From NCBI RefSeq assembly GCF_026151655.1, contig NZ_JAMQPN010000003.1:248001-312000 (forward strand): a DNA stretch of 64,000 nt, read 5' to 3'. Shown here piece after piece: positions 53,114 through 61,802 of the stretch. The position numbers were made by a program, and so were the translations under genes. Origin of the DNA: Leptospira soteropolitanensis. GTDB taxonomy: Bacteria; Spirochaetota; Leptospiria; Leptospirales; Leptospiraceae. Under the pieces are notes generated by a model, which saw only the letters and a program-made list of their open reading frames with translations, was not told the DNA's origin and ran no database searches. The stretch's first letter is position 1. Every line of letters begins with the position of its first letter.

Positions 53114-54900
53114 AATCAAACATCTACAAAGTTATTTTAATTTCTGTTTTTCCATCTTTATTCTTTTTTGCCTGCTCTGGCACAAACCAAAAAGAAGATC
53201 CATTAAAGAATACGAAAAAATTAGCCATCGAAGGCCATACATCCCTGTACTACCAGGGAGCACTTCCAGTCAAAGGAACAAGTATCAAGTTTATTCCTCC
53301 ATTTCATGAATCCACTGTATTTGTTATGGGCCAAAGAATTGGTTTTGCAGGAGAAGAATTTTCCAAGTCTGTTTTGAAAGCGAAAGAGTCGGTTGTTATT
53401 GTTAAAGACGGAACAAAAATGAGTTGGTCTGCCGCTGGTAAACTAAATGACAAAGGAAACGCCGCAGTTCAATATTTGAGTGAAAATGCCACCAAACCAG
53501 GGTTATTTATTATGTATGCTTCTGTTGCAGAATCTTATGGGCTTGTGGGCTCTTCTTGGGAAAGAGGATTAGATACGCATAAAGCAGTTGTGGCAAATTC
53601 GGAAGTCATACGTAAAGAGTGGGATGAATGGGCAGATATGCAACTAAACCAAAAAGAAACTCCGGACTATTCTCCTTCTGCAAAAAAGAGATTCAATCAG
53701 TACAAACAAGATTTTCAAAAAGTTTTTGAATCGACAGTATATGGATATGTGGACTTAGACGATTCTTTGAAGTCTGCTTATGATGAGACTTATGATGACT
53801 TAAAATCTGGAAGTTGGAAACGTCGATTTTCAGATATTGAGGAATTTCGTTCTTCAGTTTCTGAAAAGATTTTTGGAAATTGGAAAGAAACAATTTTTTC
53901 CTTTGGACAAGATACTTCAAACGAACTAGGTCGAGCTAAAGCAGATATCGAATCTATAGCGGATGGAGAAGGTGTCCCTTTGGCCTTACTCAAAGCATTT
54001 TCTCGAACGACTAAAGCATTGTTTTATGATGGAATCATAAAACCTATCGGAAAAGTGACATTGCTTTCTGTTGGATATGTAACTTGGAACGGAATCATTT
54101 ATCCTGCGGTCGTAGCAACTAATTCTTTTGGAACAGGTCTTTTCTGTTTGGTGGAAACATTTGCCCTTGCAGGGAAAGGTGTTGTATATATTACTGCGCC
54201 AAGTGTTGAGCTTGCTTTCGGAGGACTATTGAATAGTACGGAAGTCGTATTAAATGAATCTGTTCAGTCTATGGAGAAAGGTGCTAAAGTCACTTCTGCG
54301 GTTGCTAGGAAAACTTCTGCCTATTCTGTAAAAACGGCTGCTGTAGTGACAGAGACTTCTGGAAAATATATTTTAGCTCCAATGAGTCTTGTGGGTGTTA
54401 CCTCAGGACAAACAGTATTAGGAGGGGGCCTTGCCATTTCAGGAACAGTCACCGGAGCAACATTTGCAGGTACCTCAGCAACGGCACAGACTGTTACTTA
54501 TGCTTCTACAAAAGTAGCAGCAGGCACTGTTGGCGTGGTTGGAACAGCAGCTTCCTTTGGAACTGGTACGACCTACGGCATTTATCAATTAACAAAAGCA
54601 GTTGGTGTTCCTTCAGGTGTTGTCATTGGTTCAGGGATTGTACTGAGTTATGAATTTGTATCACATATGTCCGCTCATTCCATACTTGCGGTGGCTGACT
54701 GTACTTATTTAGTGTTATCCCTTGAAGGAGGTAAGTGGGTGGTCTATGGTGTCAAAGATGGTTCAAAAAAGGCATCTCGTTTATTGACTGGAGCCGTTGT
54801 CGATATGGACCAAATCCGCAAAGAAGGGGGAACTGTAGTAAAAGTTCCTTTAGAAGAGGGAGAAGTTGAAAAAATACTAGGTAAAAAAAAGAAAAAATGA
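53110..54900 (+). CDS. Large lipoprotein with hydrophobic Gly/Ala-rich second half, paralogue 2
   Basis: This 596-residue protein has lipoprotein signal ending FFFAC-SGT. It has the same three-part design as the preceding protein: a charged helical first half, a low-charge Ala/Gly/Thr/Val-rich region (~residues 330-520, e.g. GGLAISGTVTGATFAGTSA), and an acidic/basic tail ending in KKKKK. In both proteins a nucleus such as VVDMDQIRKEGG or VINLEEAKKAGK precedes the tail. It is coupled to the gene before it and lies 12 bp before the diguanylate cyclase gene, so all three may be one operon. The function is unknown. Confidence 0.62.
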   Translation: MKSNIYKVILISVFPSLFFFACSGTNQKEDPLKNTKKLAIEGHTSLYYQGALPVKGTSIKFIPPFHESTVFVMGQRIGFAGEEFSKSVLKAKESVVIVKDGTKMSWSAAGKLNDKGNAAVQYLSENATKPGLFIMYASVAESYGLVGSSWERGLDTHKAVVANSEVIRKEWDEWADMQLNQKETPDYSPSAKKRFNQYKQDFQKVFESTVYGYVDLDDSLKSAYDETYDDLKSGSWKRRFSDIEEFRSSVSEKIFGNWKETIFSFGQDTSNELGRAKADIESIADGEGVPLALLKAFSRTTKALFYDGIIKPIGKVTLLSVGYVTWNGIIYPAVVATNSFGTGLFCLVETFALAGKGVVYITAPSVELAFGGLLNSTEVVLNESVQSMEKGAKVTSAVARKTSAYSVKTAAVVTETSGKYILAPMSLVGVTSGQTVLGGGLAISGTVTGATFAGTSATAQTVTYASTKVAAGTVGVVGTAASFGTGTTYGIYQLTKAVGVPSGVVIGSGIVLSYEFVSHMSAHSILAVADCTYLVLSLEGGKWVVYGVKDGSKKASRLLTGAVVDMDQIRKEGGTVVKVPLEEGEVEKILGKKKKK

Positions 54901-54912
54901 AACCGTTGGAGA

Positions 54913-55809
54913 ATGGAGAAAGAAAGAAAAAAAATTCTCATCATTGAGGATTCCGAATTACAAAGAAAACTTCTCAATCGGTGGATTTCAAATCATGGAT
55001 ATGCTCCTTTGGAGGCAATCTCTCTTTCTGATGCAAGGGAGATTATCAGCAGGGACCAAGTGGATGTGGTTCTCCTCGATTGGGAATTGCCAGATGGTTC
55101 TGGGATTGAATTGATTTCTGAAATATTTTCTTCTTCTCCCATCGGTTGGCTTCCGATCATAATGGTTACTGGCCATACAGAACCAGAGAACTTAAAACTT
55201 GCTATTGAAGCTGGTGCTACTGACTACATCACAAAACCTGCAAAGGAAATTGAACTTTTAGCTAGGATTTTTAGTGCTTTAAGGATGAAATCTTTGCACG
55301 ACCAACTACGTGAAACTGCTATTCGCGATGTGCTGACAGGTTTGTATAACCGTCGCTATATGGAAGAAAGGATAGAGCAAGAGTTTCAGCGATGTAAGAG
55401 GCATAAACATAATTTATCTTTAGCTATGATAGATATTGATTTCTTTAAAAAAGTAAATGATACCTATGGACATGAAACAGGTGATATAGTTTTAAAAAGG
55501 ATAGCATTTGAGTTGAAAACATCTTTAAGAAAATCCGATATCATATCGCGATTTGGTGGCGAGGAGTTTGTGATCGTGTTTCCAGAAACCGGAGTATCTG
55601 ACGCAACAAAGGTGCTCGATAAAATTAGAGAATCCGTTTCTAATCTTGAATTACAATCGGAGGCAGGAGAGAAATTCAAAGTATCTTTTAGCGGAGGTGT
55701 TGCTGGTGGGGATATTACTATTATAGAAAATCCAGCCGATCTTCTTAGAACAGCAGACAAGCTCTTATATGAGGCTAAATCCTCTGGTCGAAATCGTATT
55801 GTAAGTTAA
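54913..55809 (+). CDS. PleD-like diguanylate cyclase (receiver plus GGDEF)
   Basis: This 298-residue protein has a receiver domain (residues ~5-125) with IIEDSELQRKLL, phospho-accepting D in VVLLDWELPDGSG and K in YITKPAKE. The GGDEF domain (~135-298) has DVLTGLYNRRYMEERI, DIDFFKKVNDTYGHETGD and the active-site FGGEEFVIV. An inhibitory RxxD site (RKSD) lies five residues before GGEEF. It should make cyclic di-GMP on phosphorylation with product feedback. It follows the two lipoproteins with 12 bp spacing. Confidence 0.94.
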   Translation: MEKERKKILIIEDSELQRKLLNRWISNHGYAPLEAISLSDAREIISRDQVDVVLLDWELPDGSGIELISEIFSSSPIGWLPIIMVTGHTEPENLKLAIEAGATDYITKPAKEIELLARIFSALRMKSLHDQLRETAIRDVLTGLYNRRYMEERIEQEFQRCKRHKHNLSLAMIDIDFFKKVNDTYGHETGDIVLKRIAFELKTSLRKSDIISRFGGEEFVIVFPETGVSDATKVLDKIRESVSNLELQSEAGEKFKVSFSGGVAGGDITIIENPADLLRTADKLLYEAKSSGRNRIVS

Positions 55810-55818
55810 ATTATTAAA

Positions 55819-56865
55819 TTGGACATTAACCACTCATTTTACCAGCTAACACCTGACACAATTTTAAATTCCCTTGAATCATTGGGTTATGAACCTACTG
55901 GTAGATTTTATCCCTTGAATAGTGTTGAAAATCGTGTTTATGACATCGAAACTTCGAATTCTGGGCGAATCGTTGTAAAGTTCTATCGACCAGGGAAATG
56001 GACAAGGGAGGAAATTCTTGAAGAACATGGGTTTTTACAAGAGCTCATTTCAGAAGAAATCCCTGTCCTGACTCCAATTGCAATAGAAGGGAAAACTTTA
56101 TTTGAATGGTCTGGAATATTTTTCGCAATTTGGCCACTTCGTAATGGCCGGATTGTAGAGGAAATCTCGGGTACCGATTTAGAACGAGTAGGTGCACTGC
56201 TCGGTAGGATTCATGCTGTCGGAAAAAGAACCGGCTCCATCCATCGTCCAATTTTGGATATTCCTTCTTATGGATTGAAATCACTGAACTTTATTTTAGA
56301 TAAACACCTAATACCAAATAGTAATTTGGCGGAAAGATACAAAACTACCGCATTAAGATCTTTTGAAATTTTTGAATCTTTAGTCAAAGAATATCAAATT
56401 CCTTTTCAGCGGATTCATGGAGATTGCCATAAAGGGAACTTACTTGTTTCGCAAGAAGGATACAGTATTTTAGATTTCGATGATTTTTTGACAGGTCCTA
56501 TCGTTCAAGATTTTTGGATGTTACTTCCGTTAGGTGAGTCAGATCGAAGGAATGACTTATTTCAGTTCTTACAAGGTTATACCATGTTTGCAGACTTTGA
56601 TGAAAGCTGGTTACAATTGGTAGAACCGCTTCGTATTATTAGATACATCCATTATGCCGCATGGATTGCTAAACGATGGGAAGATCCATCTTTCCCATTA
56701 CTTTTCCCACATTTTGGTACAGAAGAGTTTTGGCTGAAAGAAACAATCGATCTAGAATCCGCAAAAAAAGATTTGGAAGAACAATCTTTGGACATCAAAT
56801 CCAATCAGGCAGATTCCGAACCGGAAATGACAAATAAGGATTTTTTTTGGGATTGGGAAAATTAG
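55819..56865 (+). CDS. srkA: Stress response kinase A (SrkA/YihE-like)
   Basis: This 348-residue aminoglycoside-phosphotransferase-fold Ser/Thr kinase is thought to protect cells under stress. The beginning, FYQLTPDTILNSLESLGYEP, aligns closely with the E. coli start, which supports the TTG start at 55819 though no good ribosome site is seen. Key motifs are NSVENRVYDI, HGDCHKGNLLV (catalytic) and ILDFDDFLTGP (Mg-binding). Length is close to E. coli SrkA with an acidic C-terminal extension (NQADSEPEMTNK). It lies 9 bp after the cyclase gene. Confidence 0.88.
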   Translation: MDINHSFYQLTPDTILNSLESLGYEPTGRFYPLNSVENRVYDIETSNSGRIVVKFYRPGKWTREEILEEHGFLQELISEEIPVLTPIAIEGKTLFEWSGIFFAIWPLRNGRIVEEISGTDLERVGALLGRIHAVGKRTGSIHRPILDIPSYGLKSLNFILDKHLIPNSNLAERYKTTALRSFEIFESLVKEYQIPFQRIHGDCHKGNLLVSQEGYSILDFDDFLTGPIVQDFWMLLPLGESDRRNDLFQFLQGYTMFADFDESWLQLVEPLRIIRYIHYAAWIAKRWEDPSFPLLFPHFGTEEFWLKETIDLESAKKDLEEQSLDIKSNQADSEPEMTNKDFFWDWEN

Positions 56866-56869
56866 AAAA

Positions 56870-57658
56870 TCAGCTAACCAAATGTGACAACGCAACCGCA
56901 AGTGCGTGGGAAACATTTAAAGAATCAATTTGGTTTTTCATCGGTATATAGATTAAGAGGTCAGATAGGTCTAAAACATCCTTTGTTATTCCATCTGATT
57001 CGTTGCCAACGACTAACACAAAATGGTTTTGTTTCTTTAATTCGTAAATCGATTTGGTTTTGGATAATAGGTTTTCTCCCTCTCTTGGGAGGCTCAGTGA
57101 AAGAATATTATACCCGGAAGCTTTTAAAGATATTAAAGTTTCATTTAGATTTTGAGTGCGAACTAACGGAATTTGAAATAAAGATCCCATCGAAACTCTG
57201 ACGCTTCGTCTGAGATAGGGTGATGCTGATTTGGAATCAAAAATAACAGTGCGGATACCAAACGCAGCAGCGGTTCGCAAAATGGACCCAATGTTCTCAC
57301 TATCAACAATATAGTTCACTGCTAAAATTGGCGATTCCACTTCAGATAAGGAACTCCATTTTTGAAGACCGACTGCCATAAATCCTTGGTGGACCGAAAA
57401 TCCAATGGTTTCTTCAAAAACTGATTTATCGGCAACAAAACATTTATTAGGCTCTATTTCTTTTGACTGGATTAGATTTTTATGTTTTTCCCAATATTTT
57501 GGCATACAAAAAATGGATTCAACACTAAGGTTTGAGTTAAGAAGTCTAACCGCTGTTTTTTCATGGTCTGCAATGAATTTGTCGGATGGTTCTTCCTTTG
57601 CTTTCAGGAGTTGGTATGCGGAAAGTCTAGGATCCTGTGCCGAATGAATAGTTTGCAT
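56870..57658 (-). CDS. SpoU/TrmH-type RNA methyltransferase
   Basis: This 262-residue protein of the SPOUT family methylates ribose 2'-O of tRNA or rRNA with S-adenosylmethionine. The N-terminal substrate-binding domain is DPRLSAYQLLKAKEEPSDKF. The catalytic knotted domain has VDSENIGSILRTAAAFGI, FVLVVGNESDGI and IPMKNQIDSLNVSHALAV, the three SpoU motifs. The exact substrate cannot be assigned. It ends 4 bp from srkA on the opposite strand. Confidence 0.9.
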   Translation of the reverse strand: MQTIHSAQDPRLSAYQLLKAKEEPSDKFIADHEKTAVRLLNSNLSVESIFCMPKYWEKHKNLIQSKEIEPNKCFVADKSVFEETIGFSVHQGFMAVGLQKWSSLSEVESPILAVNYIVDSENIGSILRTAAAFGIRTVIFDSKSASPYLRRSVRVSMGSLFQIPLVRTQNLNETLISLKASGYNILSLSLPREGENLLSKTKSIYELKKQNHFVLVVGNESDGITKDVLDLSDLLIYIPMKNQIDSLNVSHALAVALSHLVS

Positions 57659-57680
57659 TATGTCTCATTGCCCCAGAAGA

Positions 57681-57712
57681 GCCCCCACCCTGAATAGGGT
57701 GGTGGAGGCGGG
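57681..57712. terminator. Strong GC hairpin near the methyltransferase start
   Basis: CCACCCT (57685-57691) and AGGGTGG (57696-57702) form a perfect 7-bp stem with loop GAAT, within a wider GC-rich block GCCCCCACC to GGTGGAGGCGGGC. It lies between the methyltransferase start (57658) and the reductase end (57805), so it may end the reductase transcript or form a leader hairpin. No T-tract follows. Confidence 0.4.
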
Positions 57713-57804
57713 CTTGTGGGTTTGTTCTAAAATCCCTAACATAAATCCTTTATCTCTTCAAGAAAAGAATGCATTTCCGGAAATATTCTTTAGGAAAGTT
57801 CATG

Positions 57805-58338
57805 TTAGCTGAAATGATACTCTGATTGAACGAACCCATTGGCGTAAGCGATCGTTTTGATATGTTTTAAATTTTGATCTAGATCCAAGTTACCAAAGAG
57901 AGTTAACCCAGATCCTAGCAAAACAGAAATCCTTGTGATGGTAATTTCGGATAACTTTCGTTCGTGTATAAATGATTGAATCACTTGACCTCCATCAACA
58001 TAGGCAGATTTAAATTGTCTATTCTCTAGTTCGGAAGTTAAATTTTCGAGGGTTCCATTGAAAATAAAAATGGGATGATTAGATTGGATCTGGTATTTAG
58101 GATTTTGAGTAAGCACAAAGACAGGTATCGTTGGAAAAGGATAGGATTCAAATTGCATGACTGTTTCAAATGTAACTCTACCCATTACAATACAATCGAT
58201 ACTTTGCATAAATAATGTATAACCAAAATCGATATTTTCAAGCTTGTATTTTTCTGAAGTCAGCCAGTCGAGAGATCCGTCGGTTCTTGCAATGAATCCA
58301 TCTAAACTACTTGCAATAAATGCTTTATATTCTATCAT
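57805..58338 (-). CDS. Dihydrofolate-reductase-fold protein (RibD C-terminal family)
   Basis: This 177-residue protein has YKAFIASSLDGFIARTDGSLDWL at the start, VMGRVTFETVM, VFVLTQNP and YVDGGQVIQSFI, the layout of the RibD-C/DHFR-like family (nucleotide-binding GR and GG loops). These proteins reduce small molecules using NADPH, and many are not true DHFR. It is divergent from a TetR gene across a complex operator at 58353-58394, so it is probably that regulator's target. Confidence 0.87.
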   Translation of the reverse strand: MIEYKAFIASSLDGFIARTDGSLDWLTSEKYKLENIDFGYTLFMQSIDCIVMGRVTFETVMQFESYPFPTIPVFVLTQNPKYQIQSNHPIFIFNGTLENLTSELENRQFKSAYVDGGQVIQSFIHERKLSEITITRISVLLGSGLTLFGNLDLDQNLKHIKTIAYANGFVQSEYHFS

Positions 58339-58352
58339 ATTACTTGATAACT

Positions 58353-58394
58353 CTACGGTGTAGAAGTATTTTTCTACACCGTAGAAAAATACTT
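58353..58394. promoter_or_regulatory. Overlapping double palindrome, candidate TetR operator
   Basis: Two perfect inverted repeats share sequence. Arms CTACGGTGTAGAA (58353-58365) and TTCTACACCGTAG (58372-58384) surround 6 bp. Arms AAGTATTTTTCTAC (58364-58377) and GTAGAAAAATACTT (58381-58394) surround 3 bp. They lie 7 bp before the TetR ATG and 15 bp beyond the reductase start. In RNA the two hairpins cannot form together. Confidence 0.75.
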
Positions 58395-58400
58395 ACTAAA

Positions 58401-58940
58401 ATGAAAGAAAAAATTATACTTACGGCTCTGAAAATTTGCGAAAAAGAAGGATATGATTCCTTTAGTATGCGTAAATTAGCCGCGAAATTAAATTTAGATC
58501 CAATGGCAGTCTACCATTACTTTCGCAATAAAGAAGAACTTACGAAATCAATGGTAGAACAAATTTTCAATCGGTTCCAAAAGGAAATATCGGTTTCCGA
58601 TGGAAATCCTAAAATAAACTTGAAAAAGGTTTTGATTGCTTATTGGAATTTATTTATCGAATACCCAGGAATGTCTTTATATCTAGTCAAAAATTCTTAT
58701 GATGAATTCCCTTCCGTTATATCATTAAATGAAAAACTACAAAGTTTCGTTCAAAAATCATTTCCTGAAATGGATGTTTATATAATTTTAAACGTAATCA
58801 TAGACTTTATTCATGGGAATGCCTTGGCCTCTACTTCGCTTTTCTCCAAAGGGAAAAGTAATGAAGCAAAAATTCTCGCGAATCAGAAGGAATTTGAAAT
58901 TTCTTTATCATATCTTTTGGATCAATTCTCCAAAAAATAG
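58401..58940 (+). CDS. TetR-family regulator (TetR_C type)
   Basis: This 179-residue protein starts at ATG 58401, just after the operator. A frame 27 codons longer would pass through the palindrome and is unlikely. The helix-turn-helix is YDSFSMRKLAAKLNLDPMAVYHYFRNKEEL, with the MAVYHYF form typical of the TetR class itself. The C-terminal domain is the ligand pocket. Its position beside a divergent reductase matches the tetR/tetA-like arrangement of a drug- or metabolite-induced enzyme. Confidence 0.9.
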   Translation: MKEKIILTALKICEKEGYDSFSMRKLAAKLNLDPMAVYHYFRNKEELTKSMVEQIFNRFQKEISVSDGNPKINLKKVLIAYWNLFIEYPGMSLYLVKNSYDEFPSVISLNEKLQSFVQKSFPEMDVYIILNVIIDFIHGNALASTSLFSKGKSNEAKILANQKEFEISLSYLLDQFSKK

Positions 58941-59142
58941 ACTGTATTGCTGTGTTCTTGGGGGCTTATGGTGACAGATGGCTCATTTCATTGGGTCGGG
59001 AGATCCCTTTTTCGCCACCTAATCCTCGTTTTGAGATATTTCCTTGTTCTTAGTAAATTTCTCTAATAAATTTCCATTTGTAGTTGATTAAATTACATTG
59101 GAAAAAAGAATTTATTTAGACTCTCTAGTTTTCCGATCCAAT

Positions 59143-60939
59143 ATGAACATAGATCCTCGAACAGTCGTATTTATTAACATCATCGGATGTCTATTAATGT
59201 CTGGAGGGCTCTGGTTTGCGGCGCGAGGGTATTTCCAAAAACTCAGGTTTGTGAAGGATTGGTCGATTGCTACTTTGCTTCAAGCATTTGGTTGGATCGT
59301 CATGGGAGCCTTAAGAGGTACCATCCCGGATTGGGTCTCGATCAGTGCCGGAAACTCGCTAATTTTACTTTCATTGGTATATTATAATAATATAATTTTA
59401 TCAATGTTCGACCGGAAACAAATGTGGAGGTCTGGAATTTCTTCGGTAATCCTTGTTTTCATTTTGCTTGCTTTACACCAATTTTCTGAAATTGCACCTA
59501 AATATAGAATATCTTTGATTTCTTTTGCCGCTAGTTTACAACTTCTGCTTTCGGGCAAGACCATTCTATATGCCCACCAAAAGTCTCGATTGACTTCTCG
59601 TTTTGCCGCTATCTTTTATTTATCATGCGGTATCTTCTTGTTTTTTCGATTTATTTATTATACCTTTGCCAATGTATCTGTTGCTGAGATTGCTTTTGGT
59701 AAGGGCCCCATTCAAGATATCACTTATTTATTTTTTTATATAACTTCAGTAATGATGACATTTGGGTTTTTGATGATGTGTATTGATATTTTCATCAAAA
59801 GTGAAGAAGAAAGTGAACAGAAATATCGATTACTTGCTGAAAACACGACAGATGTTATATGGGTACTAAATTTAGATGAACAGAAATATCTATATGTTAG
59901 TCAGTCGGTATTTAATATAACAGGTTATACTTCTGAAGAAACGATCCATCACTCTTTGAGAGAATCATTTACTCCAACTTCATTAAAATATATATTAGAT
60001 ATTCTGCCAGAACGTATCCAAGAATTTAAAGAAACTGGTGAAAGAAAACCATTCAGTGACGAAGTAGAGCAATATTGTAAGGATGGATCTACAATATGGA
60101 TAGAAGCAAATACGGTTTTCCAAGGGAATCCTGATGGCACTATTAATATTCTTGGCGTCTCTAGGAATATTGATCAAAGAAAAAAAGCAGAAATTCAAAA
60201 GGATAAGATTTACTCTGAATTACAGCTGTTAAATCATACGAAAGATAAGTTTTTTTCCATTATTGCTCATGATTTAAAGGGTCCTATTGGAGGAATGAAT
60301 ACCTTTGCAGGTATGATTTTAGAAGATTTGGATTCACGTCCTTTAAAACGTACGAAAAATGATTTAAGTATTCTTTTTCAATCTTCTGGCGAGGTTTATG
60401 CTCTCTTAGAGAATCTTCTCACATGGGCTAGGTCACAAACGGGGGAAATTGCTTTTTTCCCAGAGGAAATATCTTTATTTCATTCCATCGAATCTTCCAT
60501 TGCCTCAGCAACGTTTTCGATTCAAAATAAATCGATCACTGTAAAAAACTTTGTGGATCCAAAGTCAAAAGTCTATGCTGATGAAAAGATGATTGAAACG
60601 GTTCTTAGGAATTTAATATCTAACGCTATAAAATATTCCAATATTGGTGGCGAAATCCAAATCTTATCTCAATCCTTTGGGGATGACTTGGAAATTTGCG
60701 TAGAAGATTTCGGTACTGGAATTTCATCTGAAATTCAAAATAAATTATTCCGAATCGATGCAAAACAAACTAGTATGCCTGGAACCCTTGGAGAAAGAGG
60801 GACTGCGTTGGGTTTAATTTTATGTAAAGAATTTATAGAAAAACACGGAGGTATGATTCGTGTTGAGAGCGAAGTAGGCAAGGGATCTAAATTTTTCTTT
60901 ACCTTACCTAAAGAATCAAGTGTCCTTATTCGGGCATAA
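59143..60939 (+). CDS. PAS-containing membrane sensor histidine kinase
   Basis: This 598-residue protein starts at ATG 59143; a TTG at 59098 would add 15 residues. Six or seven N-terminal membrane spans (~1-225) are followed by a PAS domain (~240-365: YRLLAENTTDVIWVLNLDEQ, YKDGSTIWIEANT), a HisKA domain with H in SIIAHDLKGPIGGM and an HATPase with LRNLISNAIKYSN, DFGTGIS and GTALGLILCKEFIEKHGG. No response regulator is adjacent. Its last 14 bp overlap the end of the convergent adaptor gene. Confidence 0.9.
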   Translation: MNIDPRTVVFINIIGCLLMSGGLWFAARGYFQKLRFVKDWSIATLLQAFGWIVMGALRGTIPDWVSISAGNSLILLSLVYYNNIILSMFDRKQMWRSGISSVILVFILLALHQFSEIAPKYRISLISFAASLQLLLSGKTILYAHQKSRLTSRFAAIFYLSCGIFLFFRFIYYTFANVSVAEIAFGKGPIQDITYLFFYITSVMMTFGFLMMCIDIFIKSEEESEQKYRLLAENTTDVIWVLNLDEQKYLYVSQSVFNITGYTSEETIHHSLRESFTPTSLKYILDILPERIQEFKETGERKPFSDEVEQYCKDGSTIWIEANTVFQGNPDGTINILGVSRNIDQRKKAEIQKDKIYSELQLLNHTKDKFFSIIAHDLKGPIGGMNTFAGMILEDLDSRPLKRTKNDLSILFQSSGEVYALLENLLTWARSQTGEIAFFPEEISLFHSIESSIASATFSIQNKSITVKNFVDPKSKVYADEKMIETVLRNLISNAIKYSNIGGEIQILSQSFGDDLEICVEDFGTGISSEIQNKLFRIDAKQTSMPGTLGERGTALGLILCKEFIEKHGGMIRVESEVGKGSKFFFTLPKESSVLIRA

Positions 60940-61801
60940 CTTTAGTTCCATTTACAACGGTATCTCCCGGATACAATATAACCGATTCTCCAACGGATAG
61001 TCCACTTTTAATCATACTAACACCTTCACTTTGGTGTTCCACTTCAACAAAACGTAATTTTGCTTTCTTCTTTTCTACAGTAAAGACAGACCATTTCCCA
61101 TCTTCACGAAACAAAGCTGAGGTTGGGATAACGATTGCATTTGGTTTTTCAAACAAGATAATTTTACATTCTAATTCGTATCCATCGCCAATCCCTGGCG
61201 GTGGATTGAATTCAATAAATATAGGAACACGTTGTTCCTCTACACCTAATGATGAAATTTTGGTAATCGCAGATGGTTCAATGATAGAAACTTGCCCTTC
61301 TAAAGTATGTTCTCCAAATCCAGTGAGTAGAACTTTATCTTTTAAGTTTAAATCAGGCATATCCTCTGATAACACAAACGCGGATACGTCAATTTTGGAT
61401 ACATCACCATAGTCCAAAATTCGTTCACCCATAACTACTGGCCCTGCGCTTTCACGGTATACTTTTAATATTTGGCCATTGGCACTTGCTTTTACAGCTT
61501 TTACAATGTCCCAATCAATTGTCAGAAGAGTCATTCCCTTTGAAACTTTGTCACCAGCATGCAGCTCTACTCTACGCATAACACCGTTTACGGGAGAATA
61601 TGCAGTATATAGTTCTTTGACTTTTGTTTTCCCTTGAACGGACAAAATCTGCCTATAAATATCTTCTTTTACAATGGCAATTTCAACCGGCTTTGGATCC
61701 TTTTTTAAAATTAAAAAAGAAAAGCCAAAAAACAAAATGATACCTAGAGCAATTTTCGCATTCTTTGTATTTAAAAATTCAATTACAGTTTCTTTTGTCA
61801 T
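60926..61801 (-). CDS. Membrane fusion (HlyD/MacA-like) adaptor
   Basis: This 291-residue periplasmic adaptor for an ABC export or efflux complex has an N-terminal anchor (IALGIILFFGFSFLIL), followed by barrel-sandwich halves AYSPVNGVMRRVELHAGDKVSKGMTLLTI and SANGQILKVYRESAGPVVMGE; the coiled-coil hairpin between them is very short. A beta-barrel and membrane-proximal domain follow (VIPTSALFREDGKWSVFTV). It starts 1 bp after the permease stop, so the pair is one operon. The ATPase subunit and outer-membrane channel are not in this window. Confidence 0.88.
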   Translation of the reverse strand: MTKETVIEFLNTKNAKIALGIILFFGFSFLILKKDPKPVEIAIVKEDIYRQILSVQGKTKVKELYTAYSPVNGVMRRVELHAGDKVSKGMTLLTIDWDIVKAVKASANGQILKVYRESAGPVVMGERILDYGDVSKIDVSAFVLSEDMPDLNLKDKVLLTGFGEHTLEGQVSIIEPSAITKISSLGVEEQRVPIFIEFNPPPGIGDGYELECKIILFEKPNAIVIPTSALFREDGKWSVFTVEKKKAKLRFVEVEHQSEGVSMIKSGLSVGESVILYPGDTVVNGTKVMPE

Positions 61802-61802
61802 A

